The notes under the pieces: generated by a model
The model's input: the letters and a program-made list of their open reading frames with translations, nothing else
Told to the model about the DNA's origin: nothing
Databases searched by the model: none
Source: Hedera helix
Taxonomy: Eukaryota > Streptophyta > Magnoliopsida > Apiales > Araliaceae
Assembly: GCA_947179155.2 (NCBI GenBank)
Contig: OX359273.1
Coordinates: forward strand, 9,847,501-9,911,500
DNA length: 64,000 bases
Direction: 5' to 3'
Shown: one piece after another, positions 22,514 through 33,280 of the stretch
Layout: each line of letters begins with the position of its first letter
Numbering within the stretch: the stretch's first letter is position 1
Translations under genes and position numbers: made by a program

Positions 22514-22740
22514 GTGGTTGAGTTGTACGATTCCTTGTATGAATTTGTGCTTGGTTTTAGAACCGCTTAGCTTCCTATATTGATATAGTGGTTGAGTTGA
22601 ACAGTTCTTTGTATGGGCAGGGGACTTGTTCTTGGTCTGACGACCGCTTAACTTCCTACATTGATTAGTGGCTGAGTTGATCAATTTCTTGTATGGGCAG
22701 GAGATTATGTTTCGTTTGACGACCACTTAGCTTCCTATAG
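22514..22740 (+). repeat. Three tandem ~74-80-bp units in the LARD internal region
   Basis: Units begin at 22514, 22588 and 22668 with GTGG(T/C)TGAGTTG and end with CTTAGCTTCCTA or close variants. The units are diverged. The - strand ORF across them is a by-product. Confidence 0.8.
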
Positions 22741-23448
22741 TGATAATCAATGGAAACCTGGTGGCACGCTATTCGCTATATGTATGCTGAGAAGGTGATT
22801 TTTTTCTTATGTGTATAACGGATAGATAGAGGATATTAAGATAAGTTCGTGTTCTGAGAATCGACACGTATGGTAAGTTCGTGACTCATAGTCATGTGGT
22901 GGAGTCCCTCAGCGAATGGGCGACTTTGGCCTGACTAGGACAAGCTCCTCGAACCATATGATTGTGGTAAGTTCCTGAGCCCAAATACGTGGTAAGTTTG
23001 ATGAACAACGAGTGTGGGTAGAGTTAAGTAGCAAGATTAAGGTTATAATAGAGATAGTTATTAAGCTGGAAAAGATGAGTAAAATTTGTGATTAATTGAG
23101 GTTTTAGGATATTTCAAATCTTCTAGCTATGCTAGATTTTGAAATTCTTAAAATCGTGCTAAAATCGCACTTTTGTGCTTTTGAAAAGACAAATGTATTT
23201 TAGATATCATTAATGCACTTAGTGCAGAGATAATAAGCGATGGAGTCATTAATACAGAGTAACCTAGTGGTTGATGTAGCCTTAAGCCCACTATGGTATG
23301 ATGTAATATGACAGTCATAAAATAATTTTCAGTATTTTGAAACGTTTAAAGAAGAGTCTATGCTAATTATTTCGGCTGGACAAATTGATTTGAAAATATC
23401 AAAATATATTTATAAAATCATCACGTGTCATTAAAGCCATGGTGCAGA

Positions 23449-24707
23449 TGTGAGGATCCGAATTTTCAGAATTTTTCTTAATAGTATTAAATGAGAATTT
23501 AATTGATAAAATTATCAAGGTTGTATAAATTAATTATTATTTTATGTAAATTAAGGTATGTAAAAGGATTTAATTGGTAAATTAAATCCGTGCAGAGATG
23601 ATGACAAATTGTGATTAAATAAAGATAATTGAAGAATAAATAGATTGTTTAAAAATAATTTATGAAAAATAAGAGAAGTTTTAATGAAATGAATAATATT
23701 TAAAAATTATTGTGAAAATACAGAAATTTATATTTTAAATGAGGTTATGTGATAATGTGAAAAGCATGAATTAAATATGTATATATTTATATATATACAT
23801 TTTTATATGTATGTGTGTTATGTTTATGACAATTAAGGGATTAATAATTAAATTAATCCAAGTTTAAATGAAAAGATAACGAGAGAAGTTAATAAAATTG
23901 AAATTATTGAATTTAGTTTTAATTAAGAATTTTGGAGGAAGTAGAAATTAATTGAGAAGAAATGTAATTATATAAATTATATAATAATAATTATATAATT
24001 TATATAAGGAAATTAAAATGTTGTATGAAGGAAATAATAATTATATAAATTATATAAGAATAATTATATAATTTATAATTAAGGGTGGAAGAAAATTTTA
24101 TAAATTGTATTTGTGTAAAATGAAAATTATTTAAAAAGGAATAATATAATTATATAAATTATATAATATTAAATTATATAATTTATATAAGGAAAGTTAA
24201 TGTGAATATTAAAGAAATTGAATAATAAAAAAGGAAAATGAATGTTTTAAGTTATTAAAAATTATATTTATGCATAATGGAATTATTATGACTTTTATGA
24301 AAGATAATATTTTAAAAACGTGAACATGCTAGTGGAACATGATGTCCAAGTAACGAAGTGAAAAATTATGAAAAATAAATTTTATATGTTATATGAATTA
24401 TTTTATGATTTTTGGAGGTAAAAATTACCTCATATAATTACATGCATGTCACTATGCGTGTACAAAATTTGTTAAAAAAGTACCCAAAAAGGGTGTTAAT
24501 AATATTTATAAATCATCTTATGATTTTTGGTGAATTAAAATAAATATTTTATGTACATTACATAAAATATTTACTACACAAAATAATTATGTAATGCATT
24601 AAAAAGTAAAATTTGAATGTTATTTTTGGAAAATTCTGGAAATTTCACGTTTGATTGGCATGATAAGTCGGTGGGTAAATTTTTTATTCAAGTTGGCTAA
24701 GTAGTTG

Positions 24708-24751
<44 letters not shown>

Positions 24752-26777
24752 AAGGAAAAAGAAATAAAAGGGAAAAGAAAGAAAACAAAACTCTCTCTCT
24801 CTCCATTGTTGCACCATCCGAGCACCACCACTAAGCTACCACCGGAAAACATCAAGGATGAAAATATTTGTGCCATCAAGGAAGGTTGATAAGCTTCAAA
24901 GATGGAATTTCAAGTTATGGAAGGTATAAAAATTATTTATTTTGAGTTATATTTCAATAATTTAGTGTTAAAATAATTTGTTGGAAAATTTATATTTAAT
25001 TAAGAAAATTATTCCAAATAATTTTAGGATGTATTTCTATGAATTTTATGATTTTTGGAGTAGTTTTGTGTGAAAAATTTGGAGCAAAAATGGAATTATA
25101 TTGTTAAGTTTGTGCACTGTTCCGCGAGAAAAACTGAAGAAGATAAGAGCAGGCCGCGCATTGCGCGGCCGTATTTCGCTGAGGCACGCCCAAAACGACG
25201 TCGTTTTGGGGCGTGCGGGAGTAAGGGCCGCGCCATGCGCGAGGGTCCAAGAAACGGCTATGAAACGACGTCGTTTTGCGTCGGCAGTAGGGAGCCGCGC
25301 GCCATGCGCGGCCGACGAACATGGAGAAAATACGATTTTAGCCTTGATCTTTTTCCATAATACCGAGCATGTCCCTGGCCCTCGGCAAAGTACAGTTTTG
25401 CCCCTGAGCTTTCCGAAAAATGACCAGCGTGTCCCTTGACGCGCGAAAGTTACGGAAATGCCCCTGGACTTTCTGAAAAATTTCAGTTATGTCCCTAAGG
25501 GCGCGAAAATTACCAAAATGCCCCTAGAAAGTGATTTTTAAAGAAATAAATGTTTAAAAATTGTTTAAAAATTATAGAAAATTATAGAAAAATACTAAAA
25601 ATATAGAAATGATGTTTGGGCATTAAATTTAATATTTTTGTAAAAATATTAAATATTGGAGATTAATATTTAAATGTTTAAATATTAATCTAATGAGTTT
25701 AAATGTTAGAAAATGAATAAATATAAATTCGGACAACCGAATACGCTAAAATGTGTCCAATGGGTCGGGTTGTCCGTATTGAAGGTGTATGATATTAAGT
25801 TAAATTAATATATTAAGGGACGATGTTAATATAATTAACCGTATAAATTGAAAATTAGTCCGGAGATGATATTAATTAAATAAATTAATATCATAAAGAG
25901 ATGAATAATTATTATTTGATTATTTTATGATCATAAGTTGATCGAGTAAAGGGTATGAACTACCAATTTAATAAGTTGAGCTATTAATTGGACGTCAGGC
26001 AAGTTCTTCAGTCCCTTTTATGTTAAATGATGGACTATTATAATATGTAATTTTTGTTTTAACTGCATACAAATATGTGTTACGTGACACGTGATTAATA
26101 TGATCACAATGTGTATTTTGTGCAACAATGAATATATAGGAGATATATTGCTATAGTAGAAGCACAAGCACATGATGTATGACACACACCAATCATGATA
26201 AGGTATGTGCTATGTGAAGTATAACTGTTGAACTTGCTGAGCCATTGTGCTCATTACTTGCTTAAATTAAATGAAATAGTTATATTCAATATAGTGAATT
26301 GCAAAGTTATTTTGACATTTTGTATATTCATATACGTTGGATCCGTATAGGATGATTAGAGTTTAATTGTGAACCGTGAATATTTAAATTAATTGTTACG
26401 ATGGAAATTATTATACGTTTGGTTATGAACGATGCAATAAGAAATAATTGTATGAAAATAAAAGACTATAAATTTCGAATAATGATTATAATGATACTTG
26501 TGATAAAACGAAAAAGTAAAGGTTGCGATCCAGGGACGAGGATCGAGATACAAAGTTTTAGATATCCAAATATTTTAATACAATGATTGAATCGAGAAAA
26601 AGAAAAGAAAAATTTTATACCGAAAATTTGGTAATTGATGATTCTGAAATCAGTTAATGGATCAATTAAGGTGATTAAAGATTTATTAACGGACCGAAAT
26701 TTGGACGTAAGGAAAATAAATTTTCATAAATACGAAAATTAAGGTAATAAAGTGGGTCGAATTTCGGGGTCGTTACA
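23449..26777 (+). mobile_element. Solo LTR B (same family as solo LTR A)
   Basis: 3,329 bp, TGTGAGGATCC...GTCGTTACA, with a perfect GCAGA duplication (23444-23448 and 26778-26782). It keeps the order of blocks seen in solo LTR A: AT-rich start, a (TA)n run at 24713-24748, CTCTCTC leader, GC-rich hairpin and AAACGACGTCGTTT block (25150-25320), ATGCCCCTG units to about 25525, CAGGCAAGTTCTTCAG, and GTTGAACTTGCTGAGCC near 26230. It lacks a stretch present in A after that motif and is clearly diverged from A, so the two were separate insertions. Confidence 0.88.
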
Positions 26778-26782
26778 GCAGA

Positions 26783-27522
26783 GATGAAAAAGACGGAATA
26801 TTCAACGCACTGTTGCAACAGTGTGGTAGTATGAAGTCCTAACAAAATGAATTTCGGTTATTTTAACCAATCTAAAATGATTTTCAGTTCGTAATATACG
26901 AACAATTCAATGATGTGAGTCTACGTCATTTATTTTGACTAGACATTTTTGGTCAGAAATGACTCAAGTTTTATTATCCAATCCAAATTATTTGGAGCGG
27001 AATTTTGTAGTAAGTCTGAGGTGAACAACCCTATAATGGGGGGATATGTCAGAGCCATGAATAAAGTACCCGCGAGGGGGCGCCCAAGAGTGGTGGCATG
27101 CTGATAGAACAAAATATGGGCTGGTAAATCCAGAGAGTTCAACCCTAATCGAAGTCGTTGTGCACAGCGCTAGCGTACGATAGGCTGATCACCTAGCGTA
27201 CAAAACAATTGTGGAATGTTTTCAGTCTTTGTGATTAATAAACCTTCTCGCAGATGTTCACGGTCTTTATGACCCCTCAGTATAGTATGAAAGCTTTAAT
27301 GAATATTTTGATTTTCAATTTATCCTTTTGTAAGGTGTTCCAATGTTCTGACCATCGAATGGATAAATGGGTTATTTGAATGGAGTTATTTTTACTTCCT
27401 GATTATTCAAATTCATTCACAGTTATTGATCAATTGTGAAAACTCCTAAGAGATGTTCCAATGTTTTGGACATCGAATGGGTAAAGGGGTAAGTATATTA
27501 TAATTTCGAGGACAAAATTTTT
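26783..27522 (+). other. Non-coding internal region of the LARD-like element, second part
   Basis: Leads to the polypurine tract. A 67-codon open frame on the - strand (26939-27142) has no recognisable domain. GTTCCAATGTT(C/T)TG occurs twice (about 27340 and 27450). Confidence 0.55.
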
Positions 27523-27537
27523 AGAAGAATGGGTGAA
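27523..27537 (+). promoter_or_regulatory. Polypurine tract of the LARD-like element
   Basis: AGAAGAATGGGTGAA directly before the 3' LTR, preceded by TTTCGAGGACAAAATTT, a usual neighbour of the tract in Tekay-like elements. Confidence 0.75.
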
Positions 27538-28858
27538 TGTAATATCCCGGATATTTAAATGAATTAGAAATAAAATATTTAATATTTAATATTTAATAAA
27601 TGTTGGAGTTTGATAACCTAGTAGTGATAGATAAATAGAGGTCCAAATTAAATTTAACGGACTAACTTAGATATGGTGATATCAAATTTTTTTATAAGTT
27701 AGCAAGTACAGTGATAATTCAATGAACTTGGCTAATAACAAGTCTAATTAGATTAAGAGAATTTAATTAGTGGAGTTATGTAATTATGCGACGTGGTTGC
27801 GTGTAAATTAAATATGTATTTATATATATATATATACGTACATATTTAGTAACATAATTTAATAGTTAATTAAATTGTGGTAAACAAATAGATTAATATT
27901 AAATTAATTCAAATTGAATTAAAAGGTTTATTGTGGAATTCATTTAGTTATTATATTGATTATATTCATTAATCAATATTTATGCAAATTATTGATAAAT
28001 TATTTGTGAGGAATAATTATGTAATTTATATAATTATAGATTATATAAAGTAGTTGAATTAAATAAGGGAGCCCAATGCAAAATAAACTAGTAGCCCAAA
28101 TATTGAGTCCAAATATAAAAGTCAAATGTTAGTCAATATGTTGAGAGAATAAATTCAAGTATTGTTAAGTGTAGAGAATTAACTAATATAGGGTTAATTG
28201 AATAACCCTAGTTGGTAGACAAGAGAGAGTATTAACCAAACATTGATTAATTGCTAGGTGAATGAATGTGATGATGAGAATTAACTATGAATGAGTTAAT
28301 TGAGTAACCCTAGGTAGTAAATAAATTAAAGATTTAACTATGCATGGGTTAGTTGTAAGAAGAATATTATAGATACAATTATGTATGTATATAAATCACC
28401 AATATAGAATTGGTAGGTAACCATGAGTTGGATATTGTAGAGAATTAACCATACCTTGGTTAATTGAGAAAATGATAAAATAAGTATATCTATTTATATG
28501 ATGAGTTTAAACCATGGTTGGGTGTGTGGACCAACCTAGGTCATTTTAATGTAGAGAGTTAACCACATTGTGGTTAGTTGTTATGAGATATATAAATATG
28601 TATATATAAATAAGATGAGCCTTAACTAAGGTTGAGTATTGTGTGACCAAGGTTAAATGTTGGTGAGTTTGGTGATTGAGTGTTATATACTCAATTGGTT
28701 ACTTGTTTTGCTAGCTTGAAAAATTGCAAGTAACATGTCACACCATGGTCAATCAAGCTAGTCATTCCAAATGGTCATTCATGCAACAGTAAGCTCAATT
28801 AAGCCTTAATTTCATCAACATTGGTGAATTAGAAAAGTTAATGAGGTATTAGTGGAGG

Positions 28859-28869
28859 GCTATAAATAA
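28859..28869 (+). promoter_or_regulatory. Putative TATA box in the LARD-like 3' LTR
   Basis: CTATAAATAAG, followed by a stretch rich in AGAAAG that resembles a transcribed leader. Confidence 0.45.
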
Positions 28870-30039
28870 GACATCTCACACTTGTGCTATGTTTGTTAGT
28901 CTTTCTACTAGAAAAGCTAGATAGAAAGAAAATAGAGAAAAGCTCTAGAGAAAAAGAAAAAGAAAGTTAGATCTTGTGAGCATTGATGGTTGGATGATCT
29001 TGGAGCAAGATTTAAAGATGGAGGTCTCATCAAGAGGAAGCTATCTATGTAAGAAGATTGATCATCCAAACCTTTTCAAAGTTCTAACAAATATAATAAT
29101 CAACAAAAGGTATAAAACCTTCTAGCTTGGTATTGTTCTTTGGGTACTATGTAATTTCTATGGTAAAAATATAATTTTCAAAGTCTAAATGGATAGATCC
29201 ATGCTATATTGGTATATCTAGAGTTACATGGGTTTAACACGGGTTTTTATATGTGTTTCTGATGAAAAATTTAATCAAACTCATTTAATAAATTTTTACC
29301 GACAAAAACAAGTTAATCTAATACATAGCAGCCCATTCACGGAATTACTGTTCACGATCCGTAAGTCGGATTTAAGATCCGTCAATTTTGGGTGATAGAT
29401 CCATGAAATATGAAGATTCTCCAAGTTGAATGACTAAAATCCGATTTAAAATGAGTAAGATATGGATTTTCTACCAAAACACCCCACTGATTTTAGAGCT
29501 GTGCATAACAGTCTGGATTAGAGCTATTTTCAGTGACCAAAACAAATCCAAATTTGATGTTTGATAACAGAATCATGTAGTTCGGGAAGTTACGAATTCA
29601 TTGATACCTAATAGACCTCAATTGGACTTGTGGATTTCATTTTATTCAAGTTCCCGTCGGAGACCCCAAGTCTGAAAAACTCATAAACTAATCTGCCTAT
29701 TTTTTAAAAAAAAACGGCCGGTTCGGTTTTTTCCGGTTTTTCATGATTTCTAGTAAGGGCCGGTTCGGGCATTTTTAGGCCGGTTTTTTAGTTGGTTCCA
29801 AAAGAGAAAATGCTTATAATTTTATAAAGAAAATTATAAAAATTTGAAATCTAAAATTTTCTGTTATTTGGTATTTATTAGAATTAATGATGGATTAAAC
29901 CTTACTAAATTAATAATAATTATAGGAAAATTATTATTAATTACAGAAAAATGATATTTGAATTCTTGACATATTATTAGAGTGATGTAAAATAATATGT
30001 GAAAAAAATTGGGTGATTCATCATTAATTAGCTATTTAC

Positions 30040-30965
30040 TAGTGTGTAAATAAGCTAATAAATTAATTATTTATTATTTAATTAATATTAAATAATAAGT
30101 AAAGTTAAGTAATTAATTAATTATTATTTGATAAATATTAAATAATAATTAAAGGATGTTAAAGTGAATAAGTTAGGTATTTATTATTTAATGGATAATA
30201 AATAATAAGTAAAGTTAAGTAATTAATTAATTATTATTTGATAAATATTAAATAATAATTAAAGGATGTTAAAGTGAATAAGTTAGGTATTTATTATTTA
30301 ATGGATAATAAATAATAAGTAAAGTTAAGTAATTAATTAATTGTTATTTAATTAATAATAATAATTAAAAGATGTTAAAGTAAATGATTTAGTTATTTAT
30401 TATTTAATCGATATTAAATAATAAGTAAAGTTAAATAAATAAATTATTATTATTTAATTAATATTAAATAATAATTAAAGGATATTAAAGTTGATAAAAT
30501 AATTATTTATTATTTAATTAATATTAAATAATAAGTAAGGATGATTAATTATTTAATTATTATTTAAACAATATTAAATAATAATTAAAGGAAGATAAGG
30601 TTAGCAAAATAATTAATATTGAATAATAAGTAAGGATGATTAATTATTTATTATTATTTAAAGGATATTAAATAATAATTAAAGGAAGAGAAAGTTAATA
30701 AGGTAATTATTTATTATTTAATAAATAAGAATGATTTAATTATTATTTAAAGGATATTAAATAATAGTTAAAGGGAGATGAAGTGAATAAAATAATTATT
30801 TGTTATTTAATTAATATTAAATAATAGATGGGATTAAGTAATTATTTAATTATGAGTTAAAGGATATTAAATAATAATTAAAAGGAAATAAGGTTAAGGA
30901 AATAATTGTTTATGTAAAGATAAGTAAACAAGTAAAGTTAATTATTTATTTATTTAATTAATATT
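30040..30965 (+). repeat. AT-rich minisatellite inside the LARD-like LTR
   Basis: Units built on TTATTATTTAATTAATATTA with AAATAATAATTAAAGGA. Two neighbouring units from 30131 and 30241 are almost identical with a 110-bp period; later units are shorter and diverged. Confidence 0.75.
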
Positions 30966-32555
30966 AAATAAATAAAATGAATGAATGAAAGGAATAAAGA
31001 GGTGATTAAACAATTTTTAGTTAATTGTTTAAACCTTTAAATATTACTAAAAGAGTAAAACATTATTAAATGATTAATAATGTATGTAAGTGATGAAATA
31101 TTATTAAGGGATTAATAATATTATTAAGAGGGTAAATATTATTAAATAATTAATAATACTCATGAATAATTAAAAATATTATTAAATGATTAATAATATT
31201 TATACGAGGGTAATATATTATCAAATGGTGATAATATGGGAAGCGTTTGGCACGTTATTAAATGTCTGAATGATAAGTTATGCTAAAGAAGAAAGTTTAA
31301 TTAAACCATTGTAATTAGTCCGTGAGTAACTAACTAATAAATCAACGTATTAAATATACATGGTATGTTAAAAGCAAGGTATTGATGTAAGTTTGGGAAG
31401 TGTACCCGACATGTCCAACTATGGTTTGGATAGGGTTATCCGGACGTTAAACGTTCATTGTCGAACCTTGATAAAAGATAATAAAATTAAGGTTAGGGTC
31501 TTAATCAAGGCTAATGAATGATCATTGTAACTAATAGTTACGTCAATCTCATACTTAATTGTAGGTTGAACAAAACGCGCAGAGCTAGCGTAAGGCGGAT
31601 AAGCGAACCAGGCAAGTTTTTCAGAACTTACTCCTATGTGCAATAATATGTTATAATGTGATTTAAATTAATAGTATGAAGATATTTTGAGGATATTTGT
31701 GATATGTGAATAATATGAAATATGGTTACATGTGAAATATGTATCAATATGAAGCATGATTTGTTAGATGCTAGTTGTTATTGTATGCAAAGCATGAGAA
31801 GTATGATGCATTCATATAATGTAATGCATGAAGTATGAGAAGCATGTATAAAACATGAACTATGTGTTATGTGCTATCTGTTGAACTTGCTGAGCCGTCG
31901 TGCTCACTCTTGCCTAAACCAACAATTTCAAATAAGGCTAGTTACCTGAAGTTCTCGATAAAGAACGAGAAACAGGAAAACATATTACTTCCATTGAAGA
32001 TCTAAATATCTATTGTAGATATCAGTCCGAATTGGACAGGTAAATGATTGTGTAGCATAAAACTTAGTTGGTATGTTATATGAGTGTTAAATACATAAGT
32101 TGATTGTAATAGAATGTCGTATCATGTATGATATTAAGACATACTAGGAATGTGTAAAGATTTCGATTCTAGAATAGAAAGAGATGTTGTAAAATTGTAA
32201 ATAAATGGTTATTTACCAATTATAATATTGTTGTAATTCATGAACAATAAGGAAAATGTTGTACTCGTGTTGAACCGAATCCGAGGTTCAAGGAACCCGA
32301 ATTTGGGGTCGTCACATTACTACCTCGAAAGTCTTCTTTCTGTTGCATAGTGCGCTTAGGTCAGTCCCCTGACTTTTCTGACTTTGATCGATTTGCAGAA
32401 GCTTTTCGGTTACGTCAATGCAGATTGAATTCTTGAACGAAATAGCTTCTGATCTGAGAGTCGTGATGTCTCTTGCCTTTTTGCTCAACGTCCCTCCAAG
32501 ATTAACTCTACGAATATCCTTGTTGTTGTGATTGTTTTGTAATGGATCATCTCTT

Positions 32556-32750
32556 ATCGTAGAGTTTACTCTACTGTCAGACTGTTGAACGTAGAGTTCG
32601 TTCTACGACTTCTTGCTTAGAACATAGTATGTTGGTCGTAAAATCTTCTTAGCCAAAATCGTAGAGTCCATTCTACGATTGGTTGTCTTGATCGTAGAGT
32701 CTGTTAATCGTAGAGTCCTCTTGACTGAAATCGTAGAGTCCATTCTACGA
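32556..32750. repeat. Cluster of short inverted repeats CGTAGAGT...TCTACG
   Basis: CGTAGAGT occurs six times in about 190 bp (near 32558, 32590, 32660, 32692, 32709, 32732). In at least three cases it is followed after a short loop by TTCTACGA, giving 7-base stems. It lies 240 bp right of the LARD end. I cannot assign it to a known element. Confidence 0.7.
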
Positions 32751-32924
32751 AGATTACAACAAAAGATCAACCTAACAGTTTTGATCTATTTAAATCTAAG
32801 TCTTAGTACAACACAAAAGACTTTATAAATCCATACATTTATATCAGGAGATCAACCTAACAGCTTTGATCTTATCTAACACAGCCCTTGTACATTATTT
32901 CTTATCATCAAATTTAATCATTCA

Positions 32925-33280
32925 ATATTCAACAGAACCCAAAGAAGGCTGCTTCCAGTATCCATCACGACATTGAGAAACAGGTGGGTTGCCTATGCTG
33001 ATATCAGCTAAGAACATGGCACCGTATTTTCCACCAATTAGCTCAGCCTCTGCATCAGCATTATTCGAAAGAATTCCAGTCCTTGACTTTAAATAGGCAA
33101 GGCGTGTGTTTGATCTTTCTTCGATCCAACTAGTGCAATTGCCCATTGTGTAATTAGAAACAAGAACGGTGAAAGAACAGAACAGAAGTGAATAAGACTA
33201 GTGACTATTCGCCGAGGTTTCGTTGCGGAAATAGATGAAACATGAGTGGCAATGGGGTTGGCTGAGAATTCAGGATAAAC
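32925..33280 (-). pseudogene. Aspartic protease fragment (nepenthesin/CDR1-like), frameshifted
   Basis: Three - strand frames carry consecutive parts of a pepsin-type (A1 family) plant protease. KPRRIVTSLIH...SVLSPF (about 33180-33240) is the end of the propeptide. RLAYLKSRTGILSNN and KYGAMFLADISIGNPPVSQ (32975-33110) lead to the active site. VVMDTGSSLLWV (about 32940-32975) carries the catalytic DTGS in another frame. Homology ends right after this motif, so two thirds of the enzyme are missing. Frameshifts and truncation make it a dead fragment. Confidence 0.7.

Larger units (their letters stand above)
22115..23448 (+). other. Non-coding internal region of the LARD-like element, first part
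   Basis: Leader-like sequence with many short stops in all frames and no recognisable retroviral domain. Contains the tandem units at 22514-22740. The region resumes at 26783 after solo LTR B. Confidence 0.6.
20984..32316 (+). mobile_element. LARD-like Ty3/gypsy element with no recognisable coding region
   Basis: Right part of the 5' LTR (20984-22114), tRNA-iMet primer site (22118-22129), internal region, polypurine tract (27523-27537) and a complete 4,779-bp 3' LTR (27538-32316). The internal region is about 2.1 kb once the nested solo LTR B is removed. I find no gag, protease, RT or integrase in it on either strand. Long LTRs with a non-coding body fit the LARD definition, so it would depend on enzymes from other elements. 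The rest of its 5' LTR lies left of the window, beyond the Tat/Ogre-like element. By eye the shared 1,131-bp LTR segments differ at about five positions. Confidence 0.82.
27538..32316 (+). repeat. 3' LTR of the LARD-like element
   Basis: 4,779 bp, TGTAATATCCCGG...GTCGTCACA. A CTATAAATAAG box near 28859-28869 is a likely U3 promoter. An AT-rich tandem array occupies about 30040-30965. The last 1.1 kb matches 20984-22114. The flank after 32316 is TTACT; the matching left flank is outside the window. Confidence 0.85.

Noticed and set aside
26939..27142. 67-codon - strand frame in the LARD-like internal region
   Set aside because: No recognisable domain and no relation to retroelement genes; similar lengths arise by chance.
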